From Mariniflexile gromovii (GTDB taxonomy: Bacteria > Bacteroidota > Bacteroidia > Flavobacteriales > Flavobacteriaceae): 64,000 bases of DNA. The notes beneath the pieces are model-generated. The model saw nothing but the letters and a program-made list of their open reading frames with translations. It had not been told where the DNA came from and searched no databases. The stretch covers positions 186,001-250,000 of the forward strand of contig NZ_JAGJCB010000003.1 in the NCBI RefSeq assembly GCF_017814435.1, written 5' to 3'. Shown piece by piece: positions 8,047 to 16,336 of this stretch (positions are counted from its first letter, which is position 1; each line of letters begins with the position of its first letter). The position numbers and the translations under genes were made by a program.

Positions 8047-8999
8047 AAGTAACAGATCACATAAAAAAAGCCAACGGAAAAACATTGTTTTCGTTTGAAG
8101 TAGTACCGCCTCAAAAAGGTAAAAACATTCAGGATTTATACAATAATATCGATCCGTTAATGGAGTTTAAACCACCGTTTATTGATGTAACTACATCTAG
8201 AGAAGAGTTTATTTATGTTGATAAAGGCAACGGACTTTTTGACAAACGTATTACCCGTTTACGTCCCGGAACCGTTGGTATTTGTGCGTCTATTATGCAT
8301 AAATATAATATTGATGCCATTCCGCATTTGTTATGTGGAGGTTTTACAAAGGAAGAAACCGAGTATGTTTTGGTAGATTGCCATTATTTAGGTATTGATA
8401 ATGTGGTGGCATTGCGAGGCGATTCTAGAAAAGATGAACCATATTTTGTTCCAACTGAAGGAGGGAATTGTTATGCTAGTGAATTGGTGCAGCAAATAAC
8501 AGACTTAAACAATGGTAAATATTTGCACGACGAAATAGAGGTGGAACACAATTATGATTTTTGTGTTGGTGTGGCTGGATATCCAGAAAAGCACATGGAA
8601 GCACCGTCGTTTCAAACGGATTTAAAGCGCTTAAAAGCCAAGGTGGATGCGGGTGCAGATTATGTAGTTACCCAAATGTTTTTTGATAACAAAAAGTATT
8701 TCGATTTTGTAGATGAAGCCAGAAAAATTGGTATTACCGTGCCTATTATTCCAGGTATAAAACCTATTGCCGTAAAACGACATTTGCAAATTTTGCCACA
8801 AGTTTTTAAAATAGATTTACCAGAAGAACTTATAGAAGCAGTTGAGGCTTGTAAAGACAACGTTGCCGTAAGACAAGTGGGTATTGAGTTTGCCATTCAG
8901 CAATCGAAAGAGTTAAAAGCTGCGGGTGTGCCGTTTTTACATTATTACTCTATGGGTAAAAGCGATAATATAAAAGCCATAGCATCGGAGTTGTTTTAA
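8043..8999 (+). CDS. metF: Methylenetetrahydrofolate reductase
   Basis: Flavoenzyme reducing 5,10-methylene- to 5-methyl-tetrahydrofolate, the methyl donor for MetH. The 318-residue protein shows SFEVVPPQKG near the N-terminus (with the conserved catalytic Glu), the folate-site segment ALRGDSRKD and the TQMFFDN motif characteristic of MetF. I place the start at ATG 8043 (MKVTDHIKKANGK); the open frame extends 60 bp further upstream to 7983, but that part is encoded by dispersed repeat sequence and is unlikely to be translated. It follows metH and the small gene, and may share the riboswitch-controlled transcript. Confidence 0.93.
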   Translation: MKVTDHIKKANGKTLFSFEVVPPQKGKNIQDLYNNIDPLMEFKPPFIDVTTSREEFIYVDKGNGLFDKRITRLRPGTVGICASIMHKYNIDAIPHLLCGGFTKEETEYVLVDCHYLGIDNVVALRGDSRKDEPYFVPTEGGNCYASELVQQITDLNNGKYLHDEIEVEHNYDFCVGVAGYPEKHMEAPSFQTDLKRLKAKVDAGADYVVTQMFFDNKKYFDFVDEARKIGITVPIIPGIKPIAVKRHLQILPQVFKIDLPEELIEAVEACKDNVAVRQVGIEFAIQQSKELKAAGVPFLHYYSMGKSDNIKAIASELF

Positions 9000-9008
9000 T
9001 TATTCTGT

Positions 9009-9016
9009 TACTTTTG
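9009..9016 (+). promoter_or_regulatory. Candidate -7 promoter element for the PagL-like gene
   Basis: TACTTTTG fits TAnnTTTG. A TTG at 8991-8993 is 15 bases upstream, slightly short of the usual spacing. The element also lies in the loop side of a small hairpin CTGTTAC/GTAACAG (9005-9024). Confidence 0.4.
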
Positions 9017-9035
9017 CGTAACAGCAAACCTTTTA

Positions 9036-10136
9036 ATGAAGCGTTTTTTAACCTACACCTTTTTTATAGTGACTTGTTTTGTTTTTTCACAAGAAAAGCA
9101 ACATACATCTTACCTAGACCTTAACTATTTTAGAGGAAACATCGCGTTGCATAATAACGATATTCTGCATTTAATAAAAGGGCATCCTGAAGGTTATATT
9201 TTAAGTTGGAACAAAAAAACCTATGGATTTAATGCTTGGGAACAACGCTATAATTATCCCGATTATGGTATTACTTATATTTATCAAAACTTAAAAAATG
9301 AGGTTTTAGGGAGTAATGCATCTTTGTATGCCCATTACAATTTCTATTTTTTTAATAGGAATTTAATGTTCAGAATTGGGCAAGGTATTGGTTACGCTCC
9401 AAATCCGTACGATAAAGAAGAAAATTATAGAAACATTGCTTTTGGTACGCATTTGTTAAGTAGTACTATGGTGATGCTAAATTACAAAAAGGAACGCATT
9501 ATTGATAGGTTTGGGGTACAGGCAGGATTTTCGTTAATTCATTATTCCAACGCCAATGTAAAAGCGCCGAATGCGAGTGTTAATACTATTGCTCTTAACT
9601 TGGGTGTAACATACGGTCTAGATGAAGAAGAGCCTAAATATATTACAACCATAGCCGATGGTGAAAAGGAAAAATTCACCCAAACCATAAAATATAATAT
9701 CGCTTTTAGAGGTGGTGTGAACGAAAGTGATGTGGTTGGAAGCGGTCAGTTTCCGTTTTATATTGTTTCAGCTTATGCCGATAAACGTATAAACATTAAA
9801 AGCGCTTTGCAGTTGGGGGCGGATGTATTCTTTTCAAACTTTTTAAAAGAGCTTATTTATTATCAAAGTGTATCGTTTCCTGAAGAAAATGTTTCTGGTA
9901 ATGAAGATTATAAACGTGTGGGCGTATTTGTGGGGCATGAACTGTTTATTAATAAAACGTCATTAGAAACTCAATTGGGATATTACGTGTATTATCCATT
10001 TGATTTTGAAGGTCGCACTTATTTTAGGGCAGGCTTAAAACGATATATTAATGATAAATGGTTTGGAGCCTTAACACTAAAATCGCACGGAGCAAAAGCC
10101 GAAGCAGTAGAGATTGGAATAGGGGTTCGATTATAA
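9036..10136 (+). CDS. Acyloxyacyl hydrolase / lipid A deacylase-like (PagL family) outer-membrane protein
   Basis: The 366-residue protein has a signal peptide (MKRFLTYTFFIVTCFVFSQ, cleavage likely before or after the Q) and many alternating aromatic/polar strands of a beta-barrel. The segment LIHYSNAN contains the His and Ser that form the active site in PagL, which removes the 3-O-acyl chain from lipid A. It is roughly twice as long as the Pseudomonas enzyme, with an additional C-terminal region of further barrel-like strands. An envelope lipid-remodelling role is inferred from the family. It is followed 5 bp later by a lipoprotein gene. Confidence 0.75.
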   Translation: MKRFLTYTFFIVTCFVFSQEKQHTSYLDLNYFRGNIALHNNDILHLIKGHPEGYILSWNKKTYGFNAWEQRYNYPDYGITYIYQNLKNEVLGSNASLYAHYNFYFFNRNLMFRIGQGIGYAPNPYDKEENYRNIAFGTHLLSSTMVMLNYKKERIIDRFGVQAGFSLIHYSNANVKAPNASVNTIALNLGVTYGLDEEEPKYITTIADGEKEKFTQTIKYNIAFRGGVNESDVVGSGQFPFYIVSAYADKRINIKSALQLGADVFFSNFLKELIYYQSVSFPEENVSGNEDYKRVGVFVGHELFINKTSLETQLGYYVYYPFDFEGRTYFRAGLKRYINDKWFGALTLKSHGAKAEAVEIGIGVRL

Positions 10137-10141
10137 TTTAT

Positions 10142-10888
10142 ATGAAAAAACTAGGTTACATATTAATTTCTGTTTTGATGATGGCTTGCAATAGTGAAAA
10201 TGTAGGCGATTGTTTTCAAACTACGGGAAGTATTGTTCAGCAAGAAATAAGCGTGTCTACTTTTGATAAAATATTAGTGAATAGAGATATCGAATTAATA
10301 ATTAAAGAAGGTATCGAACAAAAAGTAATTATTGAAACTGGCAAGAATTTGCTTAACGATGTTAAAGCAGTTGTAGAAGAAGGGAAATTGATTCTTACCG
10401 ACAATAACACATGTAATTATGTGCGCGATTATGGGGTTACAAAAGTGTATGTAACGTCACCAAATATTACAGAAATTAGAAGTTCAACACAATACAATAT
10501 TATCTCAGATGGGGTCTTAACTTACCAAAATTTAACTGTCTTAGCTGAAGATTACAGTGCACCCGATAGTTTTACAAATGGAAATTTTAAGTTGCAACTG
10601 GATAATGATAATTTTAATTTAGTATTTAACAACTTATCCAATTGTTATATTTCTGGGAAAACAAATAACTTAAATATTACTTTGGCAGCTGGCACTTCAC
10701 GTTTTGAAGGTGCTAATTTAATTGCCCAAAATGTGGTATTTTGGAACCGAAGCTCAAATGACATTATTGTAAATCCACAACAATCTTTAACTGGAAGAAT
10801 ATCGGGAACTGGAAATGTTATTTCGGTAACAGAGCCTCCCATTGTAGATGTTCAAGAAGTATATAAAGGACGCTTAATTTTTAATTAA
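10142..10888 (+). CDS. Head-GIN domain lipoprotein (DUF2807 type)
   Basis: The 248-residue protein starts at ATG 10142 with a lipoprotein signal (ISVLMMAC, lipid-carrying Cys about residue 15). The rest consists of repeating beta strands (VSTFDKILVNRDIELIIKEG and later IEIRSS-like turns) typical of the putative auto-transporter adhesin head-GIN domain, a right-handed beta-helix found on Bacteroidota surfaces. The open frame extends upstream inside the preceding gene, but the lipoprotein signal fixes the start. The 3' end overlaps the convergent ackA gene by 15 bp. The molecular function of the family is not known. Confidence 0.75.
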   Translation: MKKLGYILISVLMMACNSENVGDCFQTTGSIVQQEISVSTFDKILVNRDIELIIKEGIEQKVIIETGKNLLNDVKAVVEEGKLILTDNNTCNYVRDYGVTKVYVTSPNITEIRSSTQYNIISDGVLTYQNLTVLAEDYSAPDSFTNGNFKLQLDNDNFNLVFNNLSNCYISGKTNNLNITLAAGTSRFEGANLIAQNVVFWNRSSNDIIVNPQQSLTGRISGTGNVISVTEPPIVDVQEVYKGRLIFN

Positions 10889-12061
10889 TTCCATTGCTTG
10901 TTTCGCAATTTCTAATTCTTCGTTAGTAGGAACAACCAAAATTTTAGACTTAGACTCTTTCTGATTTATTTCTCGTATTTCTTTTGAACGTGTATCGTTT
11001 TTTTCAAAATCTAATTTGATTCCAAAAAAGTCCAAATCTTCACAAATTAACTGACGCATAAAATTTGAGTTTTCTCCAATGCCAGCGGTAAATACAATTG
11101 CGTCCAATCCGTTTAGGGCTGCAGTATAACTTCCAATATATTTTTTAATGCGATAAGCATTCATTTGTAAAGCCAAAACACAATCTTTGTTGCCTTTTGC
11201 CGCCATGGTTTCAATATCCCTTAAATCGCTGTAACCTGTCAGCCCTAGCATCCCACTTTGTTTGTTTAAAAGCGTATTTATATCTTTTAGACTGTATTTT
11301 AATTTGTCTTTCAAATAGAAAACAATCGAAGGGTCAATATCTCCAGACCGTGTTCCCATTATTAATCCATCTAATGGAGAAAACCCCATGGAGTGATCGA
11401 TGCTTTTTCCATTTTTTACAGCCGTCATACTGCAACCGTTACCTAAATGAATAGTGATAATTTTAGATTCTTTTTTATCTAAAAATTCAATCGCTTTTTC
11501 TGAAACGTATTTATGGCTTGTTCCATGAAAACCATATAAACGTATATTGTGTTCGGTTAAAAATTCATTTGGAATGGCATATTTATAAGCTTTCTCAGGA
11601 ATAGATTGAAGAAAAGCTGTATCAAAAACAGCTACTTGTTTAGCGTTTGGGAAAATATCTTCGGCAACTACAATACCTTCTAAATTTGCAGGATTGTGTA
11701 AGGGTGCTAAAGACGAAAGTGTTTTTATTTTTTCTTTAACTTCAGTGGTGATTTCTGTAGTGTTACTAAAATAAATACCACCGTGAACAACTCTGTGCCC
11801 AACTATTTCAATGTCTTCAGCCGATTTTACAACACCAATATTTTTATCAAAAAGATGTTGAGCTACTAATTTTAAAGCTGATTTATGGTTTGAAATTTGC
11901 GATTCCAATTCCACAGCATCTTTATCAGTTTTAAATTTAAAAATGGAATCATTAAAACCAATACGTTCTACAATTCCAGAACATAAAATGGTTTCTTTAG
12001 GCATTGAAAATAATTGAAATTTTAAGGAAGAACTCCCTGAATTTAAAATGAGTACTTGCAT
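10874..12061 (-). CDS. ackA: Acetate kinase
   Basis: Converts acetyl phosphate and ADP to acetate and ATP. The 395-residue protein has both family signatures, VLILNSGSSSLKFQLF at the N-terminus and RVVHGG with GFHGTSHKYVS in the middle, plus the adenosine-site sequence FTAGIGEN. It lies 2 bp downstream of pta, forming the usual acetate overflow / acetyl-phosphate operon. Its 3' end overlaps the convergent lipoprotein gene by 15 bp, with no space for a terminator between the two. Confidence 0.95.
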   Translation of the reverse strand: MQVLILNSGSSSLKFQLFSMPKETILCSGIVERIGFNDSIFKFKTDKDAVELESQISNHKSALKLVAQHLFDKNIGVVKSAEDIEIVGHRVVHGGIYFSNTTEITTEVKEKIKTLSSLAPLHNPANLEGIVVAEDIFPNAKQVAVFDTAFLQSIPEKAYKYAIPNEFLTEHNIRLYGFHGTSHKYVSEKAIEFLDKKESKIITIHLGNGCSMTAVKNGKSIDHSMGFSPLDGLIMGTRSGDIDPSIVFYLKDKLKYSLKDINTLLNKQSGMLGLTGYSDLRDIETMAAKGNKDCVLALQMNAYRIKKYIGSYTAALNGLDAIVFTAGIGENSNFMRQLICEDLDFFGIKLDFEKNDTRSKEIREINQKESKSKILVVPTNEELEIAKQAMELIKN

Positions 12062-12063
12062 AT

Positions 12064-14154
12064 TTAGTTTTCTTGAGCTTGAATGGCGGTTATAATAACG
12101 GTGCTATAAATATCGTCTACGGTGCAACCTCTACTTAGGTCGTTAACGGGTTTGTTTAAGCCTTGTAACACAGGGCCAATAGCGAGGGCCCCCGTTTCAC
12201 GTTGTACGGCTTTATAGGTATTGTTACCGGTATTTAAATCGGGAAAAATTAAAACGCTGGCACTTCCTGCAACTTCAGAATCGGGTAATTTACTTTTTCC
12301 AATACGCATATCAACGGCTGCATCATATTGTATTGGGCCTTCAATTTTTAAAGTGGGTGCTTCAATTTTAACTATTTCTGTAGCTTCTCTTACTTTTTCT
12401 ACATCGGCACCTTTTCCTGATGAACCTGAGGAGTAAGATAACATTGCAACTTTGGGTTCAATACCAAAATCTTTAGCAGTTTGTGCAGATGAAATGGCAA
12501 TTTCAGCCAATTCTTGTGCATTTGGGTTTGGGTTGATGGCACAATCACCAAAAACCGAAATCCTGTCCGCCAAACACATAAAGAAAATAGATGATACAAT
12601 GTTTACACCTGGTTTGGTTTTTATAAACTGTAAAGCAGGGCGTAAGGTGTGTTGCGTGGTGTGTACTGCGCCAGATACCATGCCATCGGCATGCCCTTTG
12701 TAAATCATCATCGTTCCAAAATATGATACATCAGACATGGCGTCTCTTGCCATTTCTAAGTTCACATTTTTATGCTTTCTTAATTCATAAAAAGTGTTTA
12801 CGTAATCTTCAAAATATGGTGAACTTTGCGGATTTACAATATTTATATCATTAATGTCTAAAGGGATATCCAATTTTTCAATGCGCTCTTTTATTTTATC
12901 TACATCGCCTATCAAAGTTAAATTAACAACTTGTGCAGTAATTAATCTAGCTGCTGCATGGAGAACGCGCTCGTCGTAACCTTCAGGCAATACAATGTGT
13001 TTTTTGTTTTTTAAAGCACGTTGCAATAAATTATATTGAAACATTCTAGGTGTGAATATACCAGATTCAAAGGTTATCAATCTGTCCGCAAGTTTATCGG
13101 TATCTACGTGTTTTTCAAATGTTGAAATGGAGGTGGTTATCTTTTCATCGTTTTCAGCATATATTTTAGATTTGATATTGCCAATTTTATTGGTTACCGA
13201 ATAAGTGCCTTCGTTAACACTAATAATGGGCACCACGCTAGAAAGCCCTTCAATGAGTTTTAAAATAGGCTCTTCAGGAATTAATCCACCCGTTAAAATG
13301 ATACCAGAAATTTTAGGATAATTTTTGGATATATTGGCTTGTAACGCCCCTAGAATAATATCGGCTCTATCTCCTGGGGTAATTACCAACGCATTTTCTT
13401 TTAAATGGGTAAGATAGTTGCGTAGTTGCATTGCGCCCACACTAAAACTGTCTATGAGGTTGTTTAGCATGTCTTTGCCAAAAAGTACTTTGCCATCAAG
13501 TGATTTTACCACTTCTTTCACCGTAGGGCTTGATAGGGTGTGTATTTTTGGAATAACCGTAATGTTTGTATTGGCACTAATACGTTTCTGTAATAAATCT
13601 TTTAAAGCAGAAATTTCATTTGCATCTACTTTATTGGTCATGATGGAAAGTACATCAACGGAGGTTCTAAACGTATCATAAGCCAACTGAACGCCATCTA
13701 CAATTTCTTTGTTTTCTTTTTTGTCGCCCTGCATCACGATAATAACGGGTAGACTTAAATTTTTGGAAATCAGGATATTCAAATCCAGTTCAATGCTAGA
13801 GTTTTCATGCGAAAAATCGGTACCTTCAACTAAAACAAAATCAAAGCGTTCTTCAAGGTATTTGTATTTTTTAATGATTTCATCCAGTACCTCGCCCGAT
13901 TTTCCTTGATTGTATAAATCTAAAACTTCATTTCTGGTAAAGGCATGGGTTTTTTTATAATTGATGTCTATTTCAAAATGCGATAAAACGGTACTAATGT
14001 GGTTGTCCATTTCATCAGCATCTAAATCTCCTATAATAGGTCTGAAATAACCAACTTTGGCTGTTTTTCCTAAAAGCATACGCATTAAACCTAAAACAAC
14101 AACCGATTTACCGCTGTTTGGTTCCATGGTAGCTACATAAATTCCTTTGCTCAT
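12064..14154 (-). CDS. pta: Phosphate acetyltransferase (long form)
   Basis: Interconverts acetyl-CoA and acetyl phosphate. The 696-residue length is the three-domain form: an N-terminal BioD-like P-loop domain (about 1-210, start MSKGIYVATMEPNSGKS), a DRTGG regulatory domain (about 220-330) and the catalytic PTA_PTB domain (about 370-690, with MVSGAVHTT, LSYSSGSSGKG and AAVDMRIG). It is upstream of ackA in the same operon. In the 170 bp upstream I see a TAnnTTTG match on the minus strand (14242-14249) but no convincing -33 partner. Confidence 0.95.
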   Translation of the reverse strand: MSKGIYVATMEPNSGKSVVVLGLMRMLLGKTAKVGYFRPIIGDLDADEMDNHISTVLSHFEIDINYKKTHAFTRNEVLDLYNQGKSGEVLDEIIKKYKYLEERFDFVLVEGTDFSHENSSIELDLNILISKNLSLPVIIVMQGDKKENKEIVDGVQLAYDTFRTSVDVLSIMTNKVDANEISALKDLLQKRISANTNITVIPKIHTLSSPTVKEVVKSLDGKVLFGKDMLNNLIDSFSVGAMQLRNYLTHLKENALVITPGDRADIILGALQANISKNYPKISGIILTGGLIPEEPILKLIEGLSSVVPIISVNEGTYSVTNKIGNIKSKIYAENDEKITTSISTFEKHVDTDKLADRLITFESGIFTPRMFQYNLLQRALKNKKHIVLPEGYDERVLHAAARLITAQVVNLTLIGDVDKIKERIEKLDIPLDINDINIVNPQSSPYFEDYVNTFYELRKHKNVNLEMARDAMSDVSYFGTMMIYKGHADGMVSGAVHTTQHTLRPALQFIKTKPGVNIVSSIFFMCLADRISVFGDCAINPNPNAQELAEIAISSAQTAKDFGIEPKVAMLSYSSGSSGKGADVEKVREATEIVKIEAPTLKIEGPIQYDAAVDMRIGKSKLPDSEVAGSASVLIFPDLNTGNNTYKAVQRETGALAIGPVLQGLNKPVNDLSRGCTVDDIYSTVIITAIQAQEN

Positions 14155-14327
14155 CTTGTGTTTTTGTAGTTTTATAAAGATAATTGTTACACGCTTTTAA
14201 ATATAACAATTATGCTTATTTTATTGTTAAAAATGTTGTAGCAAAGTTAATGTGTGCATTTTTTAGTAAAGATGATATTGGTCATACTTCTACTAATATT
14301 AAAAAAATGACTAATAGATTTATGAAA

Positions 14328-15224
14328 CTATTTTGAAGTTAAATCTCTAAAAAGTGATTCTAGACTCGCGTTTTTTTGGTTCAATTGTAAAATCTTTAAT
14401 TTATTGTCGTGAGCAAAATCAAATACATGCGAACGCATATCTTCGGAAGTTGAAAAGGTTATTTCATAAACAAAATCGTGGGTATTGACCACGGTTTTAA
14501 CTTTTGGCAACTTTAATAAAAATGCATCTTCAACGCGGTAATCAAATTCAACAATAACAACTTGTTCTTTGTTTTCGTGTAAATCTTTAAGTTTTTTATC
14601 GGCTATAATTTCACCTTTATTGATGATGATAACGCGGTCGCACATAGCTTCAACCTCTTGCATAATATGGGTAGAAAGAAATACGGTTTTGGTTTTGCCA
14701 ATGTTTTTTATGAGGTTTCTAATTTCAACCAATTGGTTGGGGTCTAAACCTGTGGTAGGCTCATCTAAAATCAAAACATCAGGATTGTGTAACAAAGCAT
14801 TGGCTAAACCAACACGCTGGCGATACCCTTTGGAGAGTTGCCCAATTTTTTTATGGGCTTCAGGTGTTAATCCGGTAAGTTCGATGACCTCTTCAATGCG
14901 CTCTTTTTTAATTTTGTAAATACGCGCATTAAAAGCCAAATACTCCTTAATATACATGTCTAAATAAAGTGGATTATGCTCCGGTAAATAGCCCACACTT
15001 TGTTGTACTTGCTGCTTATTTGTGTTTACATCAAAACCATTTACGGTAGCAATGCCTGCGCTGGAATCTAGGTAAGTGGTTAAAATTTTCATCATGGTCG
15101 ATTTTCCCGCACCATTAGGACCTAAAAAACCAACAATTTCTGGTTTTTCAACTTTAAAAGAGATGTTGTTCAACGCTTTTTGGTTTCCGTAAAGTTTAGA
15201 AACGCCTTCTACCTGTATTGACAT
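14328..15224 (-). CDS. gldA: Gliding-motility ABC transporter ATP-binding protein GldA
   Basis: ATPase of 298 residues with Walker A GPNGAGKST (35-43), signature LSKGYRQRVGLA and Walker B VLILDEPTTGLD. Overall sequence, including the LPEHNPLYLDMYIKEYL segment, fits GldA, which in Flavobacterium johnsoniae works with the membrane proteins GldF and GldG and is needed for gliding. gldF and gldG are not in this window. The C-terminal 80 residues form a domain outside the nucleotide-binding fold. A generic Nod/CcmA-type exporter ATPase is the alternative call. Confidence 0.85.
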   Translation of the reverse strand: MSIQVEGVSKLYGNQKALNNISFKVEKPEIVGFLGPNGAGKSTMMKILTTYLDSSAGIATVNGFDVNTNKQQVQQSVGYLPEHNPLYLDMYIKEYLAFNARIYKIKKERIEEVIELTGLTPEAHKKIGQLSKGYRQRVGLANALLHNPDVLILDEPTTGLDPNQLVEIRNLIKNIGKTKTVFLSTHIMQEVEAMCDRVIIINKGEIIADKKLKDLHENKEQVVIVEFDYRVEDAFLLKLPKVKTVVNTHDFVYEITFSTSEDMRSHVFDFAHDNKLKILQLNQKNASLESLFRDLTSK

Positions 15225-15330
15225 ATTTAAAATTATTTATTCAAAAATAATGATTATCTAATGTAATGTATGTTTTGCTGTAAAATATTTAAAACTTTTA
15301 ATAAATATGAAAAAAAGGTTTTAAGCTGTT

Positions 15331-15359
15331 TTGATTTCTTAAAATATTAATTACTTTAG
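15331..15359 (+). promoter_or_regulatory. Candidate promoter of the Phe/Tyr operon
   Basis: TTG at 15331-15333 and TACTTTAG at 15352-15359 are separated by 18 bases, close to the Bacteroidota TTG-N17-23-TAnnTTTG arrangement with one mismatch. The predicted start near 15366 is only a few bases before the leader-peptide ATG. Confidence 0.45.
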
Positions 15360-15369
15360 CCACATAATT

Positions 15370-15450
15370 ATGAAGACAACAGTAGGTTATACATATTTTA
15401 GCGGTTTTTATTTTTTCTTTAGCAGAAAAAACGAGGCGTTGTATGTGTAA
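15370..15450 (+). CDS. Phe/Tyr-rich leader peptide of the aromatic amino-acid operon
   Basis: A 26-codon frame, ATG 15370 to TAA 15448, encodes a peptide whose centre reads YTYFSGFYFFF and which ends NEALYV. Five Phe and four Tyr in 26 residues, with three Phe codons in a row at 15412-15420, are what a ribosome-stalling attenuator peptide for phenylalanine and tyrosine genes should look like. The first structural gene downstream is prephenate dehydratase. The stop codon lies beyond the antiterminator half-site, as the model requires. No Shine-Dalgarno sequence is present; start may be near-leaderless. Confidence 0.8.
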   Translation: MKTTVGYTYFSGFYFFFSRKNEALYV

Positions 15451-15482
15451 TTTATAAACATAAATTTTAATACTAAGTCTCG
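15432..15482 (+). promoter_or_regulatory. Candidate antiterminator pairing of the Phe/Tyr attenuator
   Basis: CGAGGC-g-TT (15432-15440) can pair with AAGTCTCG (15475-15482), giving eight pairs with one G-U and one bulged G. This uses the 5' arm of the terminator, so the two structures exclude each other. A ribosome stalled at the Phe codons leaves 15432-15440 free; one that reaches the stop codon covers it. Confidence 0.6.
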
Positions 15483-15504
15483 ATGAAAATCGGGACTTTT
15501 TTTT
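15475..15504 (+). terminator. Intrinsic terminator (attenuator) ahead of prephenate dehydratase
   Basis: A ten-pair stem, AAGTCTCGAT with ATCGGGACTT (one G-U), closes a GAAA tetraloop and runs into eight T (15497-15504). It lies 4 bp before the pheA start codon and on the same strand as the operon, where it would cut off transcription unless antiterminated. Confidence 0.85.
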
Positions 15505-15508
15505 GTAT

Positions 15509-16336
15509 ATGATAAAAACAGTGGCCATACAGGGCGTAAAAGGATCTTTTCATCATATTGTGTCGCAGCAATATTTTGATAAGCCTGTTGATGCTATAGA
15601 ATGTTCAACATTCGATCAAGTAGTCGATTCTTTAATAACCAAAGAGTGTGATGCTGCTATTATGGCTTTGGAAAATTCTATAGCAGGTTCTATCATTCCT
15701 AATTATGCTTTAATAAACAAATTTGGATTGCACATTGTGGGTGAACATTATTTAGATATTCAGCACAATTTAATGGCATTGCCCAATCAAAATATAAAGG
15801 AAATTAAGGAAGTCTATTCGCACCCTATGGCGTTGTTGCAGTGTATGGAATTTTTCAAACTGCATCCGCACATTAAATTGGTCGAAGATAAAGATACGGC
15901 CGAGGTTGCCCAACGTATACAAGAAAAACAGCTTAAAGGTGTTGGTGCGATTGCCAGTGCTATGGCTGCCGAAATTTTTGAACTGGATATTTTAGCACCT
16001 AGTATTCAAACCATAAAGCATAACGAAACCCGTTTTGTTATTGTAAAACGTTTGAATTCTGAAATACCTGAAAACCAAATAAATAAAGCGTCGGTAAGGT
16101 TTGAAGCCGATCATAAACGAGGCAGTTTAGCTGCTATTTTAAATGTGATGAGCGATTGTAAGTTGAATTTAACCAAAATACAATCCTTACCAATTGTTGA
16201 AACACCTTGGAAGTATGCCTTTTTTGTGGATGTTACTTTTGAAACTTATGAAGAGTTTAAAAAAGCTAAATCTATCATTGAGATTATGGCTCAAGGATTT
16301 AAGGTATTAGGTGAATATAAAAATGCAAAAAAATGA
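15509..16336 (+). CDS. pheA: Prephenate dehydratase
   Basis: Decarboxylates and dehydrates prephenate to phenylpyruvate. The 275-residue protein begins at ATG 15509 (MIKTVAIQGVKGSFHH) and has the two-lobed PDT domain with the conserved NETRF motif (about 170), then a C-terminal ACT domain (about 195-270, GSLAAILNVM) that binds Phe for feedback inhibition. There is no chorismate mutase domain; that activity is on the DAHP synthase fusion downstream. Its stop overlaps the next start as ATGA. The attenuator just upstream indicates control by charged tRNA-Phe and/or tRNA-Tyr. Confidence 0.93.
   Translation: MIKTVAIQGVKGSFHHIVSQQYFDKPVDAIECSTFDQVVDSLITKECDAAIMALENSIAGSIIPNYALINKFGLHIVGEHYLDIQHNLMALPNQNIKEIKEVYSHPMALLQCMEFFKLHPHIKLVEDKDTAEVAQRIQEKQLKGVGAIASAMAAEIFELDILAPSIQTIKHNETRFVIVKRLNSEIPENQINKASVRFEADHKRGSLAAILNVMSDCKLNLTKIQSLPIVETPWKYAFFVDVTFETYEEFKKAKSIIEIMAQGFKVLGEYKNAKK

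Noticed and set aside
10058-10141. Longer form of the GIN lipoprotein starting inside the PagL-like gene
   Set aside because: It would bury the lipoprotein signal, which is perfect from ATG 10142.
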